Shown here piece by piece: positions 36,344 through 43,066 of a stretch of 64,000 nucleotides of DNA. Each line of letters begins with the position of its first letter. Position 1 is the stretch's first letter. A program made the translations under genes and the position numbers. A model generated the notes under the pieces. That model did no database searches, had not been told where the DNA came from, and saw only the letters and a program-made list of their open reading frames with translations. This stretch comes from Planococcus soli (GTDB lineage: Bacteria; Bacillota; Bacilli; Bacillales_A; Planococcaceae): positions 210,277 to 274,276 of the forward strand of contig NZ_WXYN01000007.1 of the NCBI RefSeq assembly GCF_016881065.1. Direction: 5' to 3'.

Positions 36344-36769
36344 TTACTGCATTTTAAATTCTGTCACCAGGACACGATCCACTTTTCCTTTTTCAAAAAC
36401 TTCCGATAAGCGTGCCGCAAGTTCTTCTTCAATCAATGTAATTCCGCTTTCTCCGATCAATTCATCTTTTGTAAAGCTTGCAACGGTCGCAATAACTGCT
36501 GCCCGCACCTCAGCAGTACGTTTTTCTGCTTCTTCTTTTGTTTCCGTATTACTTAACAGGATATTAAACTGAACAACCCCAAAGTTTCCTGGAGATGCCA
36601 GATTTGTCGTGATCACGTCGGTGTCGATGCTCATTTCTGCCAACTCTTCAGCGCTTAGCGGTTTTTCCTCTTCAGCTTCGACGTCTTTCTGCACGAAGTA
36701 AAATGCGGCACCTACACCCATAACTACTGCAATAATGACAACACCAATGATTTTCTTTAGTTTTCCCAT
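36344..36769 (-). CDS. fliL: flagellar basal body-associated protein FliL
   Basis: A 141-residue protein with one membrane segment (about residues 5-24, KKIIGVVIIAVVMGVGAAFY) and an extracytoplasmic FliL domain ending EELAARLSEVFEKGKVDRVLVTEFKMQ. The start at 36769 follows AAGAGGTG, 11 bases after the motB stop. FliL stabilises stators at the motor. In Bacillus subtilis it sits between swrD and fliM; here it follows motB. Confidence 0.9.
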   Translation of the reverse strand: MGKLKKIIGVVIIAVVMGVGAAFYFVQKDVEAEEEKPLSAEELAEMSIDTDVITTNLASPGNFGVVQFNILLSNTETKEEAEKRTAEVRAAVIATVASFTKDELIGESGITLIEEELAARLSEVFEKGKVDRVLVTEFKMQ

Positions 36770-36779
36770 GGTACACCTC

Positions 36780-37553
36780 TTAATCGTCAGTTTCTTTTTC
36801 ATAAGGTGAAATCAGCACTTCGACACGGCGATTTTCCGCCCGCCCTTCTGGTGTGTCGTTTGCAGCAATCGGATGGTACTCGCTATAGCCGGATGCACTG
36901 AATTTCTGCGGGTCGAGATCATCATTTTCGAGCAGAATTTTCATGAAATTAATAGCGCGTGCAGAACTCAATTCCCAATTTGATGGAAATTCCTCTGTAC
37001 CTGTTGGAATATTATCTGTATGCCCTTCGATGAAAATCATCCGCGGGGGATCCGAAATGAGTAAATTCGAAATTTCATTCGCAATGGTCTGTGACCCGTC
37101 TCGCATATCCGCACTTCCTGACTCGAACAGCACACCTTCTTTGATCGTAATCATCAGGCCTTTCGTGGTCATCTCCGTCTGAAGACGAGGCGACAGCCCT
37201 TTTTCATCAATATACGCTTCTATCTTCGTCTGGAAATCCTGCAATTCCCGCTGATCTTTCGCAGCAAGAATCTCTTCCGGGCTTTCACCCGACGGCGGAT
37301 CCTCGCTCAATTCGGCAGTTGGCGATGTGTCAAAGCTCTCAACCGGCGCCTGTTCATCCAGTATGCCGGTGCCGCCCTGCAACTCGCTGTTGAATGATTC
37401 GGCGATGGCGTTGAACTTTTCGGCATCCACTTGACTGGAAGCGAACAGCACGATAAACAGCGCCAAAAGCAGCGTCAAAATATCGGCATAAGGCAAGAGC
37501 CAGGCTTCATCGACATGTTCTTCATGCTTTTTTTTACGCTTCAACTTGAACAC
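36780..37553 (-). CDS. motB: flagellar stator protein MotB
   Basis: About 257 residues. One membrane segment with the proton-path Asp: LLPYADILTLLLALFIVLFA (the Asp of YADILT). A linker follows, then an OmpA-type peptidoglycan-binding domain (EGHTDNIPTG, NWELSSARAINFMKIL, NRRVEVLISP). The best start is the GTG at 37553, which overlaps the end of motA; TTG at 37544 or 37574 are alternatives. Confidence 0.92.
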   Translation of the reverse strand: MFKLKRKKKHEEHVDEAWLLPYADILTLLLALFIVLFASSQVDAEKFNAIAESFNSELQGGTGILDEQAPVESFDTSPTAELSEDPPSGESPEEILAAKDQRELQDFQTKIEAYIDEKGLSPRLQTEMTTKGLMITIKEGVLFESGSADMRDGSQTIANEISNLLISDPPRMIFIEGHTDNIPTGTEEFPSNWELSSARAINFMKILLENDDLDPQKFSASGYSEYHPIAANDTPEGRAENRRVEVLISPYEKETDD

Positions 37554-38331
37554 CGCTTTCTTCTTGAGATTCAAGCATACGGTCTTTCGCCGGCAAGTAA
37601 GTCAACAGCTTTTCTTCTACAGTCCGGACTGGCAGCCCTTCCTGAACAGCCAGCAAACCTTCTAGCATAATCATTTTTGTTTTGGCTTCTGCTTCGGATT
37701 TCCGTTTCAGCTTGTTGGCAAATGGATGCCATAATACATAGCCTGAGAAAATCCCGAACAGGGTCGCGATAAACGCGGCGGATATGGATTTACCGAGCAA
37801 AGCCACATCGTCCAAGTGGCCAAGTGCGGCAACCAACCCGATAACGGCACCCAGCACACCCAGTGTAGGGGCATATGTACCTGCCTGCGCAAAGATTTTT
37901 GCCCCTAGTTCATGGCGTTCTTCCATCGCAACAATTTCCTCTTCCATCAAATCACGGATCTGTTCCTGTGACTGGCCGTCAACGACCATCTTCAGGCCGC
38001 GCTGTAAAAACGGATCTTCTACTTCTTCCGACTTTTCTTCCAATGCCAGCAAGCCTTCTTTTCGAGCCAGCATGGCCCAGCCAGTGAACATCGGTATCAA
38101 TTCTTTGATGGAGACTTTTTTTTCTTCTCTGAATATCACTTTAAATAAGCTGGGAATCTTTTTTACTTCGTCCATTGGAAACGCAACGAGGATACAGGCG
38201 ATGGTTCCGGCAAAGATGATCACCAGCGCCGCTGGATTATATAATGCGATCGGGCTTGATCCCTTCAGAATCATTCCGCCAATCAGCACGACAAATCCTA
38301 ATATGACTCCTATCCATGATGTCTTATCCAC
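37534..38331 (-). CDS. motA: flagellar stator protein MotA
   Basis: A 265-residue protein with four membrane segments. The conserved cytosolic loop has GLLALEEKSEEVEDPFLQRGLKMVVDG, followed by AGTYAPTLGVLGAVIGLVAALGHL. With MotB it forms the stator. Upstream on the minus strand, TTGGAG, 16 bases, TATACA may be a sigma-A promoter (weak call); no sigma-D site is seen. Confidence 0.93.
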   Translation of the reverse strand: MDKTSWIGVILGFVVLIGGMILKGSSPIALYNPAALVIIFAGTIACILVAFPMDEVKKIPSLFKVIFREEKKVSIKELIPMFTGWAMLARKEGLLALEEKSEEVEDPFLQRGLKMVVDGQSQEQIRDLMEEEIVAMEERHELGAKIFAQAGTYAPTLGVLGAVIGLVAALGHLDDVALLGKSISAAFIATLFGIFSGYVLWHPFANKLKRKSEAEAKTKMIMLEGLLAVQEGLPVRTVEEKLLTYLPAKDRMLESQEESGVQVEA

Positions 38332-38401
38332 GTTTATACCTCATTTCATTTGCATGTATAATTTTTTTTTGAAATCCTCCAAAACAAACGGTATTTGGTG
38401 G

Positions 38402-38543
38402 GAAGAAATCGCTCTAGGCGGACGCTTTCGGGCCCACAGGATGTGGGTCATGCAGCTGGCGCGGCTTCTGCCGCTTCCCTCGCTGTGCTCAGTCCAGTGG
38501 CTCCAGCTCGTGCTGTACCCGCAGGAGTCGCCGCCTTCCGCTC
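38402..38543. repeat. dispersed Bacillales-type repeat, copy 2
   Basis: It shares its start (GAAGAAATCGCTCTAGGCGG) and end (GGAGTCGCCGCCTTCCGCTC) with the copy at 32486-32604. It has about 23 extra bases in the middle. It lies upstream of motA in a 431-base gap that holds no gene. Confidence 0.8.
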
Positions 38544-38610
38544 AACCTTCCTATTTTTCAAGATATATTGATTTATAGAGCATAACTAATTAAATTCATC
38601 TGTTTATAAA

Positions 38611-38755
38611 AAACTGAGAAAAGTACTCTAGCTTTATATTCACTATAGTACTTAGCGCCGGCGCGTTCACGGGCTAAGCGAAGCAAGAAGACTGGTGTAC
38701 TTTGCCCGGCTTCTTGCGGGAGCTATGCCCAAAGCGGCCGAAGCGATTTAGAAAT
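38611..38755. repeat. structured palindromic repeat with CTTAGCGCCGGCGCG core, copy 1
   Basis: The core CTTAGCGCCGGCGCG is followed by a hairpin, GCAAGAAGAC ... GGCTTCTTGC, and then GGAGCTATGCCCAAAGC and CCGAAGCG. A second copy with the same blocks lies at 54383-54515. It ends at the fliS stop and could act on fliS mRNA 3' ends (inference). Confidence 0.75.
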
Positions 38756-38762
38756 TTTTCGC

Positions 38763-39140
38763 TTACTTGTTTTTCGCCAATGCCATGGCTTCTTTCCAGG
38801 TGTTGCGCATGTCTGTCATGAGTGTTTCCACTTCTTCCAGCGCTGCTGTGTCGTTTTTCATGTTGGCGTCCAAGAGGCGTGTGTACATGTATTCGTACAT
38901 TTGGGCCAGCCCGGCTGACATTTCGATTTTCAAGTCTAATGTGACGCGGAGTTCCTGGACGATGTTTTGGGCTTTGATGATGTTGGTGTTTTTTTCTTCG
39001 AACTTTTTATCGGCCAGTGCGCGTTTTGCCATTTTCATGAATTTCAGGCTGCCGTTGTACAGCATCAGGGTCAGTTCCTGGGGTGATGCTGTCATTGCTG
39101 AGTTTTGCTGGTAAGTCTGGTAAGGATTGATCGTTGCCAT
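38763..39140 (-). CDS. fliS: flagellin export chaperone FliS
   Basis: A 125-residue helical protein beginning MATINPYQTYQQNSAMTASP, with PQELTLMLYNGSLKFM and a C-terminal helix EEVETLMTDMRNTWKEAMAL. FliS binds the flagellin C-terminal tail, which is exactly the part that may vary here. I start at 39140, behind GGGGGAAAAG. Confidence 0.93.
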   Translation of the reverse strand: MATINPYQTYQQNSAMTASPQELTLMLYNGSLKFMKMAKRALADKKFEEKNTNIIKAQNIVQELRVTLDLKIEMSAGLAQMYEYMYTRLLDANMKNDTAALEEVETLMTDMRNTWKEAMALAKNK

Positions 39141-39161
39141 GTGTTCTTTTCCCCCTAGCAT

Positions 39162-39548
39162 TTAGTTCCGTTTGTCGATAAATGAACCTTCAGTGGATAC
39201 GGTCTGATAAGCGCTGCTGTATTTTTTGGATATTTCTTTTGTCTGGGCAATGCGATTGATTTGTGTAAAAAAGGATTGATGCAAATTGTTGAGCAAGAGG
39301 TGAAGCTGTTGATCGATTTCCTTTACTTGCTCAATGATGGACTGCTCTTCGGCTGTCCACTGGAAGTTTTTTTGCTTCATGAAGGTTTCCAGCTGCTTTA
39401 TGGATTGCTGCCGGCGATGGAAGATGGTCTCAAGCGATTCAACGCTGCCTTCTTCATTAGCTTCCATCCGTAAATTGATGTCCTTGGCTTTTTTGTAGAG
39501 CTCCTGTGTCTGTTCCAGAAAGGCATACATAATTGTTTTTGAGCTCAT
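39162..39548 (-). CDS. fliT: flagellar chaperone FliT
   Basis: A 128-residue all-helical protein in the FliT position between fliD and fliS, with a central FHRRQQSIKQLETFMKQKNF. Known FliT proteins act as chaperone for the cap protein FliD. Residue-level similarity is low, so position carries much of the call. The stop is followed by the fliS ribosome binding site. Confidence 0.78.
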   Translation of the reverse strand: MSSKTIMYAFLEQTQELYKKAKDINLRMEANEEGSVESLETIFHRRQQSIKQLETFMKQKNFQWTAEEQSIIEQVKEIDQQLHLLLNNLHQSFFTQINRIAQTKEISKKYSSAYQTVSTEGSFIDKRN

Positions 39549-41029
39549 TACGCGCCACCAAACATGTTCTGCTGCATCCAGGTGCTTTGGGAGTTCATCT
39601 GGCTTAGCGCTTTCTCCATTGCCGTGAACTGCTTCCAGTAGCGGTCTTCTACGCGCGTCAGGCGGTCCTGCCAGCGGCTGATTTCGTCATTCATCTGTTT
39701 GATTTTTTTAGAGAGCGTGCTGTTGTCGATGGAGCTTGAAGAGCTGCCGGCTTTTTCGCTGAGGTTTTTGACGACGTTGTTTAAGGTGTCGTAGACTCTT
39801 GCCCCAACCCCGTTCCCTGCTGCATCCCGAGTCGTGAACAGCGCCATGACTTCGTCCGGTTTGTCAGTCAGTGCTGCGCTTAGTTTCGCCTCGTCAATAA
39901 ACAACTTGCCGCCTTCTGTATACGATCCAGTGTTGATGCCAATTTGCGACAAATGATTGATGTTGCCTTCTGCAAGTCCGCCTACGCTGTCCATAAAGGC
40001 TCTCCGCAGGTCTTGCATGGCTGATTTCAATACCGGGTCGTTGCGAAGCAAGCCGCTCCGCGCTTTTTCTTCCCATAATTCGATTTCAGTTTCCGTCAGA
40101 TCCTTTTTTTGTTCATCAGACAAGGGTTGGAAATCGGGAAAGCGTTTTTCGACGAGCTGCTTCTGCAGGTTCTCGATTGTTTCATTGTACTTATCAACGA
40201 AGTCCTTGATCATGGCCAGTGGTTTTTCAGGGTTGGACTGGACGTTAATTGTCGATACAGTAGTAGAGGCTTGAAGCATATTAACTGTTATTCCGTTGAC
40301 GGTCGTTTGGTTGGATTTCAGTCCGCCTATATCGATGCCGTCGAATTTGATCGATCCATCTGCAGCGCCGGTGGCTGTTGCTGTTGCAGCACCGTTGTTG
40401 ATGATTTTATCAGCCAGTGCCCCATTTTCTGTTGTTCCATCTGCGGCTGTAAAGTTCATTGTAAAAGCCTGATCGGCTCCCATTCCTTTGGTCGCTATGA
40501 AAAATCGGGATGTTGTATTGTCGAAGCTTGCCCGTAAAGCCGGAACTGAAGCTGCTGTCGCATCCTGAAGGTTTTTGGCTACGTCCGCAAACGTGTCGGT
40601 GCTCGCTACATCAATGCTTATACTGCCTATATTAATTTTTCCGGCTACACCAATTTGATCAGTTGATTTTGCAGCAGTCCCTGCCGTATTTGTAATTCCG
40701 AGTGTCGAATTCAACTTTGCTGCACTCGCCACACTCGTCACCTGCACTTGGTATGAACCGCTCATTGCATTGGCCGTTGTCGCAACCGTGAAACTGTTTG
40801 GAGCGGGCGAAGTGGCACTATAGGAGTTAAACGACGACTGCAGACGCAAATTGCTGGCGCTTGTCCGCAAGTTCGACATCGACAGGTTGGTATCCCGAAA
40901 CGCTTCCTGCTGCCATTCTGTAAAGGTTTTTTGCTGCATTAATTTATCTAAAGGCATTTTTTGGATCTTCATCATGTCTTTGACGATTGATTCGGTATCC
41001 ATACCTGATGCTAGTCCGCCAACGCGCAT
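39548..41029 (-). CDS. fliD: flagellar filament cap protein FliD
   Basis: A 493-residue protein. The N-terminus MRVGGLASGMDTESIVKDMM with KMPLDKLMQQKTFTEWQQEAFRD is typical, and the C-terminal coiled coil reads KKIKQMNDEISRWQDRLTRVEDRYWKQFTAMEKALSQMNSQSTWMQQ. The domain between is Thr/Ala-rich and variable. It caps the filament and folds flagellin subunits at the tip. Its stop overlaps the fliT start. Confidence 0.93.
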   Translation of the reverse strand: MRVGGLASGMDTESIVKDMMKIQKMPLDKLMQQKTFTEWQQEAFRDTNLSMSNLRTSASNLRLQSSFNSYSATSPAPNSFTVATTANAMSGSYQVQVTSVASAAKLNSTLGITNTAGTAAKSTDQIGVAGKINIGSISIDVASTDTFADVAKNLQDATAASVPALRASFDNTTSRFFIATKGMGADQAFTMNFTAADGTTENGALADKIINNGAATATATGAADGSIKFDGIDIGGLKSNQTTVNGITVNMLQASTTVSTINVQSNPEKPLAMIKDFVDKYNETIENLQKQLVEKRFPDFQPLSDEQKKDLTETEIELWEEKARSGLLRNDPVLKSAMQDLRRAFMDSVGGLAEGNINHLSQIGINTGSYTEGGKLFIDEAKLSAALTDKPDEVMALFTTRDAAGNGVGARVYDTLNNVVKNLSEKAGSSSSSIDNSTLSKKIKQMNDEISRWQDRLTRVEDRYWKQFTAMEKALSQMNSQSTWMQQNMFGGA

Positions 41030-41047
41030 AATAAGTTCACTCCATTC

Positions 41048-41392
41048 TTATCGTTTCTCATCCACGATCAGGCCCGCTAAATCGGCCATCGAGGCATACA
41101 TATCTAAAAATTTCTTATTGGGAATCTCCCGCAATACTTCATCCGTTTTGGAATCAATTACTTGTACATAATAAACTTCCAGCTCTTCATGCAGCTGAAA
41201 TTTCACATTTGTCGATGTCGGTTCTAAAAATTCGTTCATGCTCTCTACTTTATTTACGATTGCTTCCTTCGTAATGGTGTGATCGGTATTTTCGTTGTTG
41301 TATGGTTCAGAAGTGACTGTCTTCTTGAAAACTGCCGGGTTCGACTCGCTAATTTTTGGAAATTGAATAGCAGTTGAGTTTGTTACTTCCAT
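41048..41392 (-). CDS. flaG: FlaG-family flagellar protein
   Basis: A 114-residue protein. The C-terminal FlaG domain is clear: VKFQLHEELEVYYVQVIDSKTDEVLREIPNKKFLDMYASM. First gene of the flaG-fliD-T-S unit, behind a sigma-D promoter at 41444-41470. FlaG is linked to filament length in other bacteria. Confidence 0.9.
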   Translation of the reverse strand: MEVTNSTAIQFPKISESNPAVFKKTVTSEPYNNENTDHTITKEAIVNKVESMNEFLEPTSTNVKFQLHEELEVYYVQVIDSKTDEVLREIPNKKFLDMYASMADLAGLIVDEKR

Positions 41393-41443
41393 AGTAAAAC
41401 CACTCCTCGTCTTCTTAAAACTTAAATAGAATCTATATAATAG

Positions 41444-41470
41444 TTATCGGCAGAAAAGCAGATTTTTTTA
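41444..41470 (-). promoter_or_regulatory. sigma-D promoter of flaG-fliD-T-S
   Basis: On the minus strand TAAA, 15 bases, GCCGATAA: one mismatch from consensus in the last base. About 50 bases upstream of flaG. Confidence 0.88.
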
Positions 41471-41480
41471 GTAAAAAAGC

Positions 41481-41519
41481 AAAAAAAAAATAAGGCAGGC
41501 CTGTGAAGCACCTGTCTTA
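41481..41519 (-). terminator. terminator of the glucosaminidase gene
   Basis: AAGACAGG pairs with CCTGCCTT (one G-T pair), followed on the minus strand by a long T run. Confidence 0.8.
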
Positions 41520-41521
41520 GC

Positions 41522-42262
41522 TTATGTGAGCTTGGAATAATAGTTGCTGACTCCTTGCGTCCAGTGGTTATTCAATCCTGTTGGATCATTGGCAGCTCCG
41601 ACCGGCGCGTATTTAGCACCGATTTTCGCGATGGTGTCTTTGCCTTCATTCAAATAATTCTGGCGCAAGTTGCGGGCCATATCGAAAATACTGTCTTCTA
41701 CAGAAGCATAGCTACGCAAACCGTTCTTGCCCATCATTCCGGCGACGTTGTTTTTGTCATTTACCGCGCGCGATGAGCCATTACCGGTTTCGTGGATGGC
41801 GATGGCTGACAGTAGATTCGGATCCAGGTCGTATTTTTTCCCGGCATTGATAAAATGGGCGGCCGTTCCTTCCAGTTTGCCTTCCAAGGTACTATCCAGC
41901 TTAATAAATTGGGTCGGCCGGAATTTCAGGTCGCTTGTATCCGTGGCTGCGGTCGGGACTTCTTTTGTGTTGAGCGGCGGGATCGTCAAGGCTGGGTTAT
42001 AGGAATTGGTTAGCGGTGCCGTGAGCGGCGTAGTCACAGATGGCAATGCAGCCTGAACGCCGGTTTGTGGAGGGGTTCCGGTATTCGTTTGTTCCATGCT
42101 TTCCATCATGGCATTCATCAGCATCGCGAAAAACGTGCTGGGGCTTGTCGAACTGCCAATGGAACTACTGGCGCTGTCGGTTTGGCCTAAAGCAGGCATC
42201 GACTTTGCCATTGTGGCGATTGTATTATATAAAAGAAAATTATTAGAAATCGGACTGGTCAA
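41522..42262 (-). CDS. flagellar-type glucosaminidase (peptidoglycan hydrolase)
   Basis: A 246-residue protein. The C-terminal half is a glucosaminidase domain: LDPNLLSAIAIHETGNGSSR with the likely catalytic Glu, then KNNVAGMMGKNGLRSYASVE and KIGAKYAPVGAANDPTGLNNHW. The N-terminal half is low-complexity Ser/Thr/Pro. There is no classical signal peptide, so export through the flagellar gate, as for FlgJ, is a reasonable inference; it may open the wall for the rod. The start is a TTG behind GGGTGTGAG. It lies between flaG and a motility peptide gene. Confidence 0.8.
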   Translation of the reverse strand: MTSPISNNFLLYNTIATMAKSMPALGQTDSASSSIGSSTSPSTFFAMLMNAMMESMEQTNTGTPPQTGVQAALPSVTTPLTAPLTNSYNPALTIPPLNTKEVPTAATDTSDLKFRPTQFIKLDSTLEGKLEGTAAHFINAGKKYDLDPNLLSAIAIHETGNGSSRAVNDKNNVAGMMGKNGLRSYASVEDSIFDMARNLRQNYLNEGKDTIAKIGAKYAPVGAANDPTGLNNHWTQGVSNYYSKLT

Positions 42263-42363
42263 TCGGTTCTCACACCCTTTGCTCGAGTTAATCTTGTTTA
42301 GTGTACAAGATAATGGTTGAAAAAAGAATAGGATAATTGTGGGAGAGAAAACTATTTTTACAA

Positions 42364-42408
42364 TAAAAAAATAGAAAGTCTATGACCTCTTACAGTCATG
42401 GACTTTCT
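42364..42408 (-). terminator. terminator of the YjfB-like gene
   Basis: AGAAAGTCCATGAC-type arm pairs with GTCATAGACTTTCT around TGTAAGAGG on the minus strand, followed by a T run (ATTTTTTTATTG). Confidence 0.8.
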
Positions 42409-42415
42409 AATTGTT

Positions 42416-42592
42416 TTATCCTCTAATATCTAAACGGCTTCCGACATGAGGCCGAACAGACTGTTCCAGCATCTTCACAACATCTTGACCATTCGTCTCC
42501 GCCTGATCGATTGTCTTTTTCATGATCGATACATTCGCTTCTGTCCGGACATTCATTTGGCTCATTGCCATCGATAACGCAGCGATATCCAT
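42416..42592 (-). CDS. yjfB: YjfB-like putative motility peptide, 58 residues
   Basis: A short gene starting MDIAALSMAMSQMNVRTEAN, continuing with VSIMKKTIDQAETNG and ending VRPHVGSRLDIRG. The pattern (MDIAALSMAMSQ at the start, a Met/Lys amphipathic middle, and a Pro-His-Xaa-Gly-Xaa-Xaa-Leu-Asp end) matches the putative motility protein family YjfB. The ATG has a perfect AAGGAGG seven bases upstream. It lies between the flagellin terminator and its own terminator, so it may have its own promoter or depend on read-through from hag. Confidence 0.85.
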   Translation of the reverse strand: MDIAALSMAMSQMNVRTEANVSIMKKTIDQAETNGQDVVKMLEQSVRPHVGSRLDIRG

Positions 42593-42607
42593 TGGATTAC
42601 CTCCTTA

Positions 42608-42639
42608 TAAAAAAAGGAGCCCAAAATCAGGCTCCTTTT
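42608..42639 (-). terminator. terminator of the flagellin transcription unit
   Basis: AAAAGGAGCC pairs with GGCTCCTTTTT around TGATTTTG on the minus strand, followed by TTTAT. It lies downstream of the second flagellin tail, so a transcript from the hag promoter includes the whole intron and the 3' exon. Confidence 0.9.
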
Positions 42640-42650
42640 GACTCTTAAGA

Positions 42651-42695
42651 TTAACGTAGCAATTGTAGTACTTGCTGTGGTGCTTGGTTGGCTTG
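42651..42695 (-). other. hag: second flagellin C-terminal tail (candidate 3' exon)
   Basis: Fifteen codons, QANQAPQQVLQLLR plus TAA, the textbook C-terminus of flagellin. They lie downstream of the group I intron and in frame with GCG GCA AAG upstream. They have no start codon or ribosome binding site of their own, so they can only be expressed by splicing. The last six residues equal those of the first tail although five of the six codons differ. Confidence 0.85.
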
Positions 42696-43066
42696 CTTTG
42701 CCGCTATGTCTTTCGATCATAGAATAGACTATATCTTCACCCTCTGCTTAGAGGGGCTGGGCACTTCGAACGGCGCTTGCCGCCCTACGGATTTCATCGC
42801 CATAGCTTCTGCCTTAGACGGTTTATCCTAGTCGTTGAACCTTCCCCAGAGTTTCCTCACAGGAGCTTGGCTGCTGATTATCCATTGGTGCATCCTCATC
42901 ATTTTCAGACCGTCACGCTTACCGTTTCCAGTTACGTTGTGGTTGATGGGGCTTTAGGAAGTTCCAGCAATTCACCCAGTTATACTCTAACCCGTTACCC
43001 GGTTAGACGCCCTAGAATCAATTATCTCAACAGTTGTAACACTGATTGAGTCATTTGATTGGATTG
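42696..43066 (-). ncRNA. group I self-splicing intron (subgroup IA-like) in the flagellin gene
   Basis: Core elements on the minus strand: P, AAUUGCUGGAA (42972-42962); Q, AAUCAGCAGCCAAGC (42879-42865); R, GUUCAACGACUAGG (42840-42827); S, AAGAUAUAGUCU (42737-42726). P4 pairs UUGCUG with CAGCAG, and P7 pairs GACUA with UAGUC. A P9 hairpin with a GAAA loop lies at 42722-42704. No homing endonuclease is encoded. The 3' border is set after the AAAG at 42696 and the 5' border after GCT at 43067, because joining GCT to CAA gives AMLAQANQAPQQVLQLLR. The core is certain; the exact borders are an inference (see findings). A hairpin UCUAACC/GGUUAGA (43007-42986) lies at the P1/P2 position. Confidence 0.88.

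Noticed and set aside
42651-43021. Reading the region behind flagellin as a decayed second flagellin gene
   Set aside because: Only the last 15 codons of a flagellin are present and the rest is a well-formed group I intron, so simple pseudogene decay does not explain it. An orphan exon after gene conversion is still kept as an alternative in the findings.
42777-43049. A 90-residue plus-strand frame across the intron
   Set aside because: It is antisense to the conserved group I intron core, has no ribosome binding site, and the RNA structure accounts for the lack of stops.
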